Of a stretch of 64,000 nucleotides of DNA, positions 17,562-24,997 are shown in pieces. How positions within the stretch are numbered: the stretch's first letter is position 1; each line of letters starts with the position of its first letter. A model generated the notes under the pieces. It made no database searches. It was not told where the DNA came from and saw nothing but the letters and a program-made list of their open reading frames with translations. The DNA is from Paenibacillus sp. JNUCC-31 (GTDB lineage Bacteria; Bacillota; Bacilli; Paenibacillales; Paenibacillaceae). A program made the position numbers and the translations under genes. The stretch spans positions 5,704,001-5,768,000 of the forward strand of contig NZ_CP062165.1 in the NCBI RefSeq assembly GCF_014844075.1, written 5' to 3'.

Positions 17562-18088
17562 ACGCCTAATAACTTCAAAGTGTCATCACCAAAGTATAAT
17601 TCGTTCTGATCAATTTTGAGTGTGGCTGTCTCAGTTTCGTTTTTGACAGTTTTCACTCCTTCCTTTTGATCATACATTGAGAGAGGGAAAACTATTTCCT
17701 TGTCATTAAGGGACACAGTAGTGACATCCGAAATATTAATGCTGATTCCATACTTGGACACTGCCTCTTTAGCGGGAACCCACTCTGTGACGGTCGCGGT
17801 TGGTTGCAAAGTATCATCACCTTTCGAATTAATATTGATTTGTTTGTTCTTAGAATCGTACTTAACTTCTGCATCAAGTAGACTTGCCACTTCGCGTACT
17901 GGTAAATATGTTACACCTTCACTGACGATAGGGGCATTCTTCAGGCTGGCCTGTTCGTTATTCACTACGACTTTAAAATTTGAGATGACGGCTTGGATTG
18001 TGGATGGAGCAGCGGCAGCAAGTGTTGCCGATCCAATCATCATACCAATACCGAGAGTAACAACTGTTTTCACTAAAGTTTTTTTCAA
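17555..18088 (-). CDS. Secreted copper-amine-oxidase-N-like stalk domain protein (prophage moron)
   Basis: A 177-residue protein on the opposite strand to the phage genes, overlapping the Tal stop by 7 bases. A signal peptide (residues 1-27, ending ATLAAAA) precedes a copper amine oxidase N-terminal-like domain with SEGVTYLPVREVASLLDAEV, common in Paenibacillus secreted proteins. TTG 18088 follows AAGGAGCTGTACCCC. It has its own promoter, so it is probably expressed from the lysogen. Cell-wall or host-benefit role is inferred, not shown. Confidence 0.75.
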   Translation of the reverse strand: MKKTLVKTVVTLGIGMMIGSATLAAAAPSTIQAVISNFKVVVNNEQASLKNAPIVSEGVTYLPVREVASLLDAEVKYDSKNKQININSKGDDTLQPTATVTEWVPAKEAVSKYGISINISDVTTVSLNDKEIVFPLSMYDQKEGVKTVKNETETATLKIDQNELYFGDDTLKLLGVQ

Positions 18089-18112
18089 GGGGTACAGCTC
18101 CTTTTTATATAG

Positions 18113-18121
18113 ATTATACCA
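18113..18121 (-). promoter_or_regulatory. Extended -10 promoter of the reverse-strand moron gene
   Basis: On the minus strand the sequence reads TGGTATAAT, an extended -10 element, 25 bases upstream of the TTG start. The -35 region is weak. This matches independent expression outside the phage late operon. Confidence 0.55.
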
Positions 18122-18208
18122 TTTATAACGGATAACTCTGGCAAAAGTTTTATAGGACTCTAAATAAAGGGGGTGCCCACCATGCTTGTATAAGTGAATA
18201 AATTGAAT

Positions 18209-18236
18209 GCTCCCGGAGTGGTCGGGGGCTATTTGT
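18209..18236 (+). terminator. Hairpin before the holin gene
   Basis: The arms 18209-18215 and 18223-18229 pair with one G-U, around a 7-base loop, followed by a short T-containing tail. It may limit read-through between the tail and lysis modules. No strong U-tract follows. Confidence 0.35.
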
Positions 18237-18267
18237 AATTAAATAAATAGAGAGAAGAGGAAGCGGG

Positions 18268-18732
18268 ATGAGCGAGGGGATAACTAATGTCATTAAAATG
18301 GTATCCGCAGTCATGGGGGCTGGCACGGGATACCTCTTTGGAGGATGGGATATGTTGATACATTTACTTTTGATTTTAGTAGTTGTTGATTGGTTAACAG
18401 GATGGGCAGCAGCTTGGATTAAACACGAGCTACGTAGCCGAGTCGGGTTTGAAGGGATTGCACGAAAGGCAGCCATCTTCGCGATCGTGACGATTTCTCA
18501 TTATATAGATTTAGCTTGGGGAGATACCGGATACATTCAAGACGCGGTAGTCTTCTTCTACATTGCAAATGAGTTATTGTCTGTTATTGAAAATGCTGGG
18601 CGAATGGGGTTACCAATGCCGGATGCACTTCGTAACGCCGTGAAAATATTTGAATCTAAATCTTCGATTCCGGTCAATCCGAACCTACCAGATTCACCAC
18701 AGGATGATACTACTCAAAAACCAGCAGTTTAA
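18268..18732 (+). CDS. Phage holin (Holin_4 / toxin-secretion holin family)
   Basis: A 154-residue membrane protein with three to four hydrophobic segments (about 8-30, 30-50, 68-88, 95-112) and the family segment LLILVVVDWLTGWAAAWI, followed by LRSRVGFEGIARKAA. It opens the membrane for the endolysin encoded next. The hydrophilic C-terminus (DSPQDDTTQK) is expected to face the cytoplasm. The start is ATG 18268. Confidence 0.88.
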   Translation: MSEGITNVIKMVSAVMGAGTGYLFGGWDMLIHLLLILVVVDWLTGWAAAWIKHELRSRVGFEGIARKAAIFAIVTISHYIDLAWGDTGYIQDAVVFFYIANELLSVIENAGRMGLPMPDALRNAVKIFESKSSIPVNPNLPDSPQDDTTQKPAV

Positions 18733-18754
18733 CAAATATGAGAGGATGATGAAT

Positions 18755-19480
18755 ATGAAAACAGTATGGATAGATGCAGGGCATGGGGGAAAGGACCCTG
18801 GGGCTGTCGCAAACGGCATTCAGGAAAAAGACATTGCATTAAAGGTGTCGCTTGGAATTAAACAACGTCTAGAGGCGGTCTATGAGGACGTGCAAGTGTT
18901 GCTCTCCAGATCTACGGATGTATTCTTAGAGCTTCGTGACCGGACAAGCAAAGCCAATGCTGCTGGTGCTGATCTTCTTGTTTCCATTCATTGCAACGCT
19001 GGTGGTGGCAAGGGCGGCTTTGAGACGTTCCGTTATACAAAAGCTTCTCAGGGTAGCATTAAGTTACAGGAGGCACTACACAAAGCCATTATAAGCAAGC
19101 TCGGTGGCATTGACCGTGGGCAGAAGGCCGAGAACCTTCATATGGTCCGTGAAAGTAAGATGCCAGCGGTCTTGACAGAAAACTTGTTTGTAGACGTGGG
19201 TGCTAATGCGGATCAGCTCAAGCAAGCAAGTGTAATAGATGCAATTATTGATGGACACGTTCAGGGAATTGCAAGCTATCTAGGACTAGTTAAAAAGGTG
19301 AAGGAGGAGAAACCAGTGGCACAGGAGAGAGATATTAACGTTCCTAGTAAATGGGCGGAGACAACTTGGAAAGAGGTGACAGAGAAGGGTTACTTCGACG
19401 GTAAACGTCCGGGTGCTACAGTAACACGCGAAGAGTTGGGCGCTGTTGTCAGTCGATTACTTAAAAAGGTTGAGTCATAA
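18755..19480 (+). CDS. Endolysin: N-acetylmuramoyl-L-alanine amidase (Amidase_3)
   Basis: A 241-residue enzyme that cuts the bond between muramic acid and the peptide stem. Zinc ligands are visible at H10 (IDAGHGGKDPGA), E24 and H79 (LVSIHCNAGG), with catalytic E142 (LTENLFVD). The C-terminus, after a linker, carries one S-layer-homology-like repeat (TTWKEVTEKGYFDG and TREELGAVVSRLL) for wall binding. ATG 18755 is chosen because AGAGG lies 9 bases upstream. An upstream in-frame ORF extension lacks a site. Confidence 0.92.
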   Translation: MKTVWIDAGHGGKDPGAVANGIQEKDIALKVSLGIKQRLEAVYEDVQVLLSRSTDVFLELRDRTSKANAAGADLLVSIHCNAGGGKGGFETFRYTKASQGSIKLQEALHKAIISKLGGIDRGQKAENLHMVRESKMPAVLTENLFVDVGANADQLKQASVIDAIIDGHVQGIASYLGLVKKVKEEKPVAQERDINVPSKWAETTWKEVTEKGYFDGKRPGATVTREELGAVVSRLLKKVES

Positions 19481-19486
19481 ATTCAT

Positions 19487-19506
19487 AATCCCAAACGTTT
19501 GGGATT
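19487..19506. repeat. Perfect 20-bp palindrome
   Basis: AATCCCAAACGTTTGGGATT reads identically on both strands. It lies between the endolysin stop and the terminator. A related element occurs at 6355-6374, and a third partial match (ATCCCAAACGCCTGCG) near 20032. Confidence 0.9.
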
Positions 19507-19512
19507 ACTCAA

Positions 19513-19553
19513 AAAGGCCGCTGCTGGTTCATAATGGCAGCGGCCTTTTTTTG
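19513..19553 (+). terminator. Intrinsic terminator of the phage lysis module
   Basis: A 12-bp perfect stem (19513-19524 with 19537-19548) rich in G-C, a 12-base loop and a T7 tail. It ends the late transcript after the endolysin. Confidence 0.92.
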
Positions 19554-19561
19554 TTTTGCTA

Positions 19562-19606
19562 TTGATTAGATTATATATGTTCACATATAATACAAACATA
19601 CGTTCC
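19562..19606 (+). promoter_or_regulatory. SigA-type promoter with LexA-like (SOS) box
   Basis: TTGATT (19562-19567), an 18-base spacer and TATAAT (19586-19591) form a good promoter. CAAACATACGTTCC (19593-19606) matches the Gram-positive LexA box pattern CGAAC-N4-GTTCC with one mismatch and covers the predicted transcription start. This suggests SOS induction of the downstream gene. Confidence 0.55.
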
Positions 19607-19623
19607 TATTCGGAGGGGATTTT

Positions 19624-19959
19624 ATGACAAGTAAGTTGAATGATAATGGAATTTTTGAAGGTAGCCGGATGATTTTGCCGGAACATCGGGAAGCATATGT
19701 CTCCCATATGCAAGAACTCAATCGTCGCGAGAAGCCAATCTTGGATGAACAGGAATGGCAATTGATCGGTCAGGCTTTAATGGAATCATACCAGGAGCGT
19801 GTGTCAGTCACACTGACTATATTTGACCCCTTTGACGACACAAGTATGCGGGGGGTTGTTGAGTCCATTGATCAGCAAAGAAAAGAGATCAAGTTTGTAC
19901 GTGGAGAAGAAGATTATAGTTTTATTAGTTTTAAAAATATAGTAGCCGCTTCCATTTAG
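19624..19959 (+). CDS. YolD-like protein
   Basis: A 111-residue protein, ATG 19624 with CGGAGGGG upstream. It contains the family features GIFEGSRMILPEHREAY and FDPFDDTSMRGVVESID of the YolD family, often paired with UvrX/UmuC-like polymerases in prophages and SOS loci of Firmicutes. No polymerase gene follows in this window. The LexA-like box in its promoter supports DNA-damage control. Confidence 0.85.
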   Translation: MTSKLNDNGIFEGSRMILPEHREAYVSHMQELNRREKPILDEQEWQLIGQALMESYQERVSVTLTIFDPFDDTSMRGVVESIDQQRKEIKFVRGEEDYSFISFKNIVAASI

Positions 19960-19966
19960 CGAAATG

Positions 19967-19998
19967 AAAACCGCAGGAGGATATCCAGCGGTTTTTTT
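19967..19998 (+). terminator. Intrinsic terminator after the yolD-like gene
   Basis: An 8-bp stem (19967-19974 with 19988-19995) followed by a T-run. It isolates the yolD-like unit from the following regulatory region. Confidence 0.85.
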
Positions 19999-20295
19999 TA
20001 TTCAGCCGAAAATCATCCCAAACGCCTGCGTTGTTCCTTCCATTTTCGTTGTATTATTTGAGTGTATTCGACACTCAAAGAAATAATCATAAGAACAAAA
20101 GTTCTGAATATTTTGTTTTATTGCACTAGACCATGTGACTGAACGTTGTTTCAAGATGTGAAACGTTGTAAAGTTTTACCTTTAGTTCGTTCGACACATT
20201 ATGACACAAATTGTCATGGGTAAAAGGTATTATTTACATATAAATACGGGAACTATTAGTTCCCTTTTAGCCCGAGGGAGGGCGGCACGCCGCAC
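19999..20295. other. Non-coding region with three inverted repeats near the Xre gene
   Basis: No gene is seen. Inverted repeats occur at 20057-20079 (9-bp arms TTTGAGTGT / ACACTCAAA, 5-base loop), 20201-20217 (ATGACA / TGTCAT) and 20248-20264 (GGGAACT / AGTTCCC, followed by TTTT). These could be operators or, for the last, a weak terminator. Their density is unlike the phage structural region and fits a control region at the prophage end. Confidence 0.5.
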
Positions 20296-20511
20296 CTACT
20301 CACCTATGTGGAGTTCGTATAAATCCTTGAGATTCAGGCCGAAAACAATATGAGCAGCGTAGATATCTTCAGGTTGCATGACCCTTGTTCCAGCACAAAA
20401 ATGAGATATCATCCTTTTGGATCGTCCAACTCGACGTCCATACTCCGCTTGGCTCAATCCCAATTCATTTATACGCTCCAGAAGTAAGCACCTCCCACGG
20501 GAGACTTTCAC
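20296..20511 (-). CDS. Xre-family HTH regulator (phage-type)
   Basis: A small single-domain DNA-binding protein. The helix-turn-helix covers LGLSQAEYGRRVGRSKRMIS with a supporting helix MQPEDIYAAHIVFGLN. The start is put at GTG 20511 (71 residues), because AAAGGAG lies 9 bases before it; a longer ORF from ATG 20532 would include that ribosome site inside the coding region. It is divergent from the S24-like gene, a typical control arrangement. Confidence 0.75.
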   Translation of the reverse strand: MKVSRGRCLLLERINELGLSQAEYGRRVGRSKRMISHFCAGTRVMQPEDIYAAHIVFGLNLKDLYELHIGE

Positions 20512-20613
20512 TTTGGTAGCTCCTTTATGCATATTTCATTGGAAATTATAGCATTCCGTACGCATAAGGTAAACCAGACAGCAATGAGACACAACAAGGG
20601 GAGAGTGATTTAA

Positions 20614-20889
20614 TTGAAGGGGAAATTGGTATACGTTGTAAAAGACAATAGCATGAATGGTGATAGAATCATTACAGGGGATACAATTCTTATTGACACA
20701 GATATTTCAAGCGGGGATGCTACAAATGGAATATTTCTTGTTGAAATCAACGGGGAGAGGTTAATAAGAAGAATTGAATTCTTGGACGAGAAGTACCGAC
20801 TATATACATCAAACCCCGAATATGTTGATTCAGTTCATAAAGACTTGAATATTATCGGGAAAATATCCTCTAATGTTGTGCGGTTTTAG
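20614..20889 (+). CDS. Stand-alone S24/LexA-like C-terminal domain protein
   Basis: A 91-residue protein, TTG 20614 behind AAGGGGAGAGTGA. It matches the S24 peptidase fold of phage repressors: KDNSMNGDRIITGDTILID (nucleophile position S13), then the region where the general-base Lys should be (GERLIRRIEF), which holds Arg. There is no HTH domain. It may act as an inactive sensor or anti-repressor partner for the divergent Xre protein. That role is inference. Confidence 0.65.
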   Translation: MKGKLVYVVKDNSMNGDRIITGDTILIDTDISSGDATNGIFLVEINGERLIRRIEFLDEKYRLYTSNPEYVDSVHKDLNIIGKISSNVVRF

Positions 20890-20904
20890 TTTTACCTCAA
20901 TATA

Positions 20905-20922
20905 CAATGGGTGATCCCATTG
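20905..20922. other. Candidate right attachment site (attR) core
   Basis: CAATGGG-TGAT-CCCATTG is a perfect 7-bp inverted repeat around a 4-base centre. It sits exactly where cotJC homology begins and phage-type sequence ends. Inverted repeats around a short core are usual for large serine integrase sites. The phage integrase and the left junction lie outside the window. Confidence 0.45.
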
Positions 20923-21116
20923 CGGATCTGTACGAGGATATTGCAGCGGAAGAGAAGGCCAGAGCTACATATCAGTGGTTAATCGATCTGACGGATGACG
21001 TTGATCTTCAGGATAGTCTCAAGTTTCTGCGGGAACGGGAGATTGTGCATTCCTTGCGTTTCCGGGAGGCAGTAGAGATTCTGAAGGATGATCGGGAGAC
21101 GAAGAAAATTTTCTGA
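20907..21116 (+). pseudogene. cotJC: 3' fragment of spore coat / manganese-catalase-like gene cotJC, interrupted by the prophage
   Basis: The 69 residues (GDPIADLYEDIAAEEKARAT to the C-terminal KKIF) correspond to the C-terminal third of CotJC, a ferritin-like Mn-catalase-related spore coat protein normally about 190 residues long. Metal-ligand residues in DLYEDIAAEEKAR and REREIVHSLRFREA are present. There is no ribosome site before the chance ATG. The first two thirds are missing and are expected on the far side of the prophage, with cotJA and cotJB. The gene could be restored by prophage excision. Confidence 0.85.
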
Positions 21117-21141
21117 AAAGGACCACAAATCATCCTTATTG

Positions 21142-21168
21142 CCGTTCTCTGCCTAGAGGGCGGTTTTT
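21142..21168 (+). terminator. Terminator downstream of cotJC
   Basis: The stem 21142-21150 / 21155-21163 (with two G-U pairs) and a 4-base loop is followed by T5. It ends the cotJ operon in its original context. Confidence 0.8.
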
Positions 21169-21215
21169 GTTATGGATCTGTTTTATTATTGTGAAAGTCA
21201 CCATTCCAGAGTATT

Positions 21216-21276
21216 ACAAAAAAAGCAGGACAATCCTTTTTGGGTACAAAAGGTCTGCCCTGCTTCTTTGAATTCG
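21216..21276 (-). terminator. Terminator of the leftward TPP/KAS III operon
   Basis: On the minus strand AAGCAGG and CCTGCTT pair across a long loop, and the second arm runs into seven T residues. It lies 14 bases past the ketosynthase stop. Confidence 0.65.
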
Positions 21277-21289
21277 GTGTATCATGCTC

Positions 21290-22282
21290 TCAGTATTCAA
21301 CAACCATGGCAACATTTTGCCACCCAGCTCCAACAGTCCAGAACAGCACTTTATCACCGCGCTGAATTTGGCCGGATGTAATGGCTCGATGTAATGCAAT
21401 AAACGGACTGCTGGTTGAGGTGTACCCGAACTCGTCTCCGATGTAAACGGCAATATCTTCAGCAATGCCAATATTTTCGGATACTGCACGAATATTACCG
21501 ATAGATAATTGGGAGAAACAAGCGGCTTTGATCTCGTTTGCTTCAATTTCGTTGCGACTTAGCAGCGTGAGAATCGATTCAGAGGCTGCACCTACACAGA
21601 TGGAATCATCAAACGGTATAAACTTTACATGGAAGGCACCTGCGTCAACGCCGGTTTGGCCCAGTTTTGCAAGACCTTGTGCCGGGAAGAGTGAATTGCC
21701 ATACACACAGGTATCGGTCTGATAGATCGAGTCAATAAAACCGACAGCCTGCTCGTCCCGCTCAACAATGACAGCTGCTGCTGCATCCCCGAAGTTGGCA
21801 AAGTATACAGGATCGTCTGGACTGGCATGCGGAGCTACGTAATCCGAGCCGATAATTAAAGCACGACGAATTCTGGGATTACCCAGCATCTGGCGGCTCA
21901 CCTGTTCAAAGGCTGCGGTCATACCCGCGCAGTTGGCATTGCTATCAATACAGATCGTATGGGATGCCCCGTTAATTAGGCGATGAATCATCAAGGAATT
22001 CGTAGGAAAGATGTATTCGGGCGTTTGACTTGCATAAGCAATCAAATCGATATCGGAACCGGTGAGTCCGGTCTTTTCGAGAAGATTACTGGCGGCCTCA
22101 AAGGCCATGCTTAGTGAATTTTCATCATCGTTGTCAATTTTGTAACGTGTATCACGTCCAAGTGCCTTTAATAATCCCCGAATATCTGCACCTCTCGCAT
22201 CAAAATGTTCAATGTAGAAGTCATTGCCCACCTTGTTGGATGGATGATAGATATCGATATCTACTATACGAATTCCAGCCAT
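21290..22282 (-). CDS. Ketoacyl-ACP synthase III (FabH-like) homologue with altered active site
   Basis: A 330-residue thiolase-fold protein, start ATG 22282 (GGAGGAG seven bases upstream; ATG 22288 is too close). The nucleophile Cys is kept at C118 (SNANCAGMT). The segments that hold the catalytic His and Asn in FabH are CFSQLSIGN (S257 in place of His) and FGYTSTSS (Y287 in place of Asn). Condensation with malonyl-ACP is thus unlikely; acyl transfer or another thioester reaction is possible. It is the last gene of a four-gene operon. Confidence 0.8.
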   Translation of the reverse strand: MAGIRIVDIDIYHPSNKVGNDFYIEHFDARGADIRGLLKALGRDTRYKIDNDDENSLSMAFEAASNLLEKTGLTGSDIDLIAYASQTPEYIFPTNSLMIHRLINGASHTICIDSNANCAGMTAAFEQVSRQMLGNPRIRRALIIGSDYVAPHASPDDPVYFANFGDAAAAVIVERDEQAVGFIDSIYQTDTCVYGNSLFPAQGLAKLGQTGVDAGAFHVKFIPFDDSICVGAASESILTLLSRNEIEANEIKAACFSQLSIGNIRAVSENIGIAEDIAVYIGDEFGYTSTSSPFIALHRAITSGQIQRGDKVLFWTVGAGWQNVAMVVEY

Positions 22283-22336
22283 CTTCATTCTCCTCCTGAG
22301 CGGATGGGTGAACCCTCAGCTTGTCCGCCTGGTATA

Positions 22337-22687
22337 TTAGGTTGTAACCGTGGAGATGATCTCAAGGTTGTCCAGTCCGACAGACCGTCCAAGACGAGAC
22401 AGCTGCATTTTCAGGATGGCATTATTCTCAAGCGTCAACACCACTTTTTTGTATTCGTCTTTTTTAAACATCTGCAGGCAGCCCTCGAGAAGAGGCACAA
22501 TTTCCGGAGCAGTTACATTTAACCTTTTGCAATCAATATTCAACGCATACTCTTTGGTGTTAATCGGAGCAATCGTATCCTGATATGCCGATATGGAACG
22601 CAAACCGTCTTCTTGAGAGAAAGAGCCCTCCAGTTCAATGTTTAGCACCTTGTTCGGAACGTCAGTCTTCAGTATAAAACTTCCCAT
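22337..22687 (-). CDS. Small STAS-like protein, function unknown
   Basis: A 116-residue protein, ATG 22687 behind AAGGAGAGAG. Alternating strands and helices (KVLNIELEGSFSQEDGL, YALNIDCKRLNVTAPEI, YKKVVLTLENNAILKMQ) suggest a STAS-like fold, but the usual phospho-Ser region is not clear. It may bind or regulate the enzymes encoded next to it. Spacing of 55 bases to the ketosynthase gene supports one operon. Confidence 0.55.
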   Translation of the reverse strand: MGSFILKTDVPNKVLNIELEGSFSQEDGLRSISAYQDTIAPINTKEYALNIDCKRLNVTAPEIVPLLEGCLQMFKKDEYKKVVLTLENNAILKMQLSRLGRSVGLDNLEIISTVTT

Positions 22688-22871
22688 GATTGTTCTCTCT
22701 CCTTTAAATGAGTTAAGGCTATCCTGCTAACCGAGATCCAGGCCATAAGGCCCCTGCTGCTGCTTCTAGATGTAGCCGGAGTCGGAGGATAATTTAACCA
22801 TATTATAAAGGTAGGGATGTAATAAGATCAATAAAAAAGTCGAATTGTGTATAAAAATGTAGAAGAGTGAA

Positions 22872-23240
22872 TTATTGGATTTCTTCAAGTGTAGCAAGCA
22901 ATATATTAAAAGCACTGATGATGCGGGGAGCCCCTACACACGGTGCCAGATGTAGCAGAATTCCCTTGAGCTGATCCACAGTTACGCCAACGCTAAGTGC
23001 CATCGTGTAATGAACTCCTAATTGTTCATATTGTCCCTGTGTGATCAATGAAGAGATTATCGCGACTTCTTTCCACTGATCCGTAATAGTTGTTCGCTGA
23101 AAAATATCCCCGTAAGCTGTTCCCATAATAAACTCGGCGAGCTCAGGAAACTGATCCTTTATCGGTGCCAGTGCTTTCGCCCCATATTCACCGGAAAGCT
23201 TTGCAAAACGCTCCAATCCTTGAGTCACTTGTTCACTCAT
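22872..23240 (-). CDS. Carboxymuconolactone decarboxylase (CMD) family protein
   Basis: A 122-residue all-helical protein, ATG 23240 with AGGAGG upstream. The core WKEVAIISSLITQGQYEQL and LHLAPCVGAPRIISAF match the CMD/AhpD-like fold. The AhpD CxxC pair is absent (only one Cys, in APCVG), so a redox role like AhpD is unlikely. It lies 12 bases after the TPP enzyme stop codon and is probably translated with it. Confidence 0.75.
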   Translation of the reverse strand: MSEQVTQGLERFAKLSGEYGAKALAPIKDQFPELAEFIMGTAYGDIFQRTTITDQWKEVAIISSLITQGQYEQLGVHYTMALSVGVTVDQLKGILLHLAPCVGAPRIISAFNILLATLEEIQ

Positions 23241-23252
23241 GCTATATTCCTC

Positions 23253-24884
23253 CTAATTCAAAGTCACGGTACGGTGAGCCGTGGGTGGAATCTCGTCACG
23301 ATCGGTAAGAAGCTCAATCACAGTAACCTGGTTTAGCTGCTGCGCGGTCTGAAGAGCAGAGGCGAATTCATCCCTTGTTTCCGCCCGAAAAGCAACAGCG
23401 CCGAGGGACTCGGCAAACTTTGCCGCATCCACGGGAACCTCGTATAAGGTGCCATCGATTCGACCTGTTGTTTTCTCCATGCCTTTCAGTGCCATATCCA
23501 GCTGCTTATTATTCACGACAATGAAGATGACGGCCAGATTGTTGCATACTGCGGTGTTAATCTCGGTTCCAAGCATCATGAAGCATCCGTCACCTGTAAT
23601 GCATACAATGGTTTCTTCCGGTGCAGCAGTCTTGGCCCCTATAGCCATGCCGATGGCATTGCCCATGCAGGCAAAATAGGCATCAAACACAAAGCTGCCG
23701 GGTTTCTTAACCTTATATCGTTGCACTGCGTGAAAACCATGGCTGCCATCATCGACAAATAGCTTATGATCATATGGAAGCAGCTCACTCATTTCTTCCA
23801 GCACAGAAGCCAGAGACAGGTTCGGCAGATCCGGTAGAGGAACGGTGTAATCGACCGTTGTCTTTTCTCTTGGAACAACAGGTTGTTCTGTCAGTGTACC
23901 GAGCCAAAACTGCAGGTTGTCCTTCAAGTCGCCGGTGATATGTAAGGTTTGAGCGTTAAGTATTTTACCAACGAATGTTGGATCAGCGTCGAATTGAATT
24001 AGATGTGCAGGATGATTTTCGGGCTTCAAATTACAAATTGTCATATCACTCAGACGTGAACCGAGTACGATATAGAGATCACTTTGATTCAGTAGTTCAT
24101 CTGCATGAGGGAAGCCGCCAACACCGCAAGGCCCATGATAAAGGGGATGATTCCAGGCAATAGCACCTTTTCCTCCAGGAGAAGTGATGACAGGAATATT
24201 GAAATGTTCGGCAAAATGAAGTAGTTCATCATGGGCTCTGGCGCGACTGACGCCTTTGCCTGCAATAATTAAAGGATGACTGGACTGTTGAAGTAAGGGG
24301 AGGATACGAGTCAGATTGGATACGCTGATCAGGGGCTCTGGCTCCGGAATTACGACCCTGAAGTCAGCGAGCTGTTCAGTTTGTACATCAAACGGAAGAC
24401 AGAGATGGACCGGACCTTTGTTGGGACCGAGTGCAATGGAAAGGGCGTGATTCAATATGTTGCTGAAATGATCACCGCGCTCCACCAGTTTGCTGAATAG
24501 CGTGGCGGGACGGAACATTTCCGCCAGATCGGCCAAGTAGGAGGAGGAGTCCTGACATTGCGGAATTCCCAATTCCTGAATGGATTGATGACCCGTAATA
24601 AACAAAACGGGCAAGTTGTTAGCCTTGGCATGGGCTGCCGCGGTGAGCAAGTTGGTTCCGCCCGGACCAGAAGTAGCGAAGGCTACACCCAGCTTCCCTG
24701 TTTGAAGGGCATAGCCTGATGCGGCAAAGCCTGAACTGGATTCATGGCGACCTGGAATGAATTCCAAACCGTAATCAACCATTTTCAGGACAGCAGGACA
24801 TATAGATTTTCCGATAATACCAAAGACATGTGTAACGCCTAAATTACGCAGAGTTTCTGCCAAATAGTCCGCAACTGTTCTCAA
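23253..24884 (-). CDS. Thiamine-diphosphate-dependent enzyme (acetolactate-synthase-like)
   Basis: A 543-residue enzyme. The N-terminal Pyr domain has the catalytic Glu at E48 (PGRHESSSGFA), the middle domain follows at about 185-320, and the C-terminal PP domain binds ThDP-Mg through GDGCFMMLGTEI to VVNNKQL. It looks like the acetolactate synthase / benzaldehyde lyase group, but has no regulatory-subunit partner and is not in an ilv operon, so it probably makes an acyloin or decarboxylates a keto acid for a secondary pathway. TTG 24884 (GAGGTG six bases before) is preferred over GTG 24893. Confidence 0.82.
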   Translation of the reverse strand: MRTVADYLAETLRNLGVTHVFGIIGKSICPAVLKMVDYGLEFIPGRHESSSGFAASGYALQTGKLGVAFATSGPGGTNLLTAAAHAKANNLPVLFITGHQSIQELGIPQCQDSSSYLADLAEMFRPATLFSKLVERGDHFSNILNHALSIALGPNKGPVHLCLPFDVQTEQLADFRVVIPEPEPLISVSNLTRILPLLQQSSHPLIIAGKGVSRARAHDELLHFAEHFNIPVITSPGGKGAIAWNHPLYHGPCGVGGFPHADELLNQSDLYIVLGSRLSDMTICNLKPENHPAHLIQFDADPTFVGKILNAQTLHITGDLKDNLQFWLGTLTEQPVVPREKTTVDYTVPLPDLPNLSLASVLEEMSELLPYDHKLFVDDGSHGFHAVQRYKVKKPGSFVFDAYFACMGNAIGMAIGAKTAAPEETIVCITGDGCFMMLGTEINTAVCNNLAVIFIVVNNKQLDMALKGMEKTTGRIDGTLYEVPVDAAKFAESLGAVAFRAETRDEFASALQTAQQLNQVTVIELLTDRDEIPPTAHRTVTLN

Positions 24885-24997
24885 GCGGGACACCTCGCTT
24901 CACAAAATAGGTTTTTGGACCCACAGGTCAAGTTCCATTTTTGGAGTGTATGTCATTGTCTAAGGTTGTAAAAGGAAATAAATCCTTGTTAATAGGA

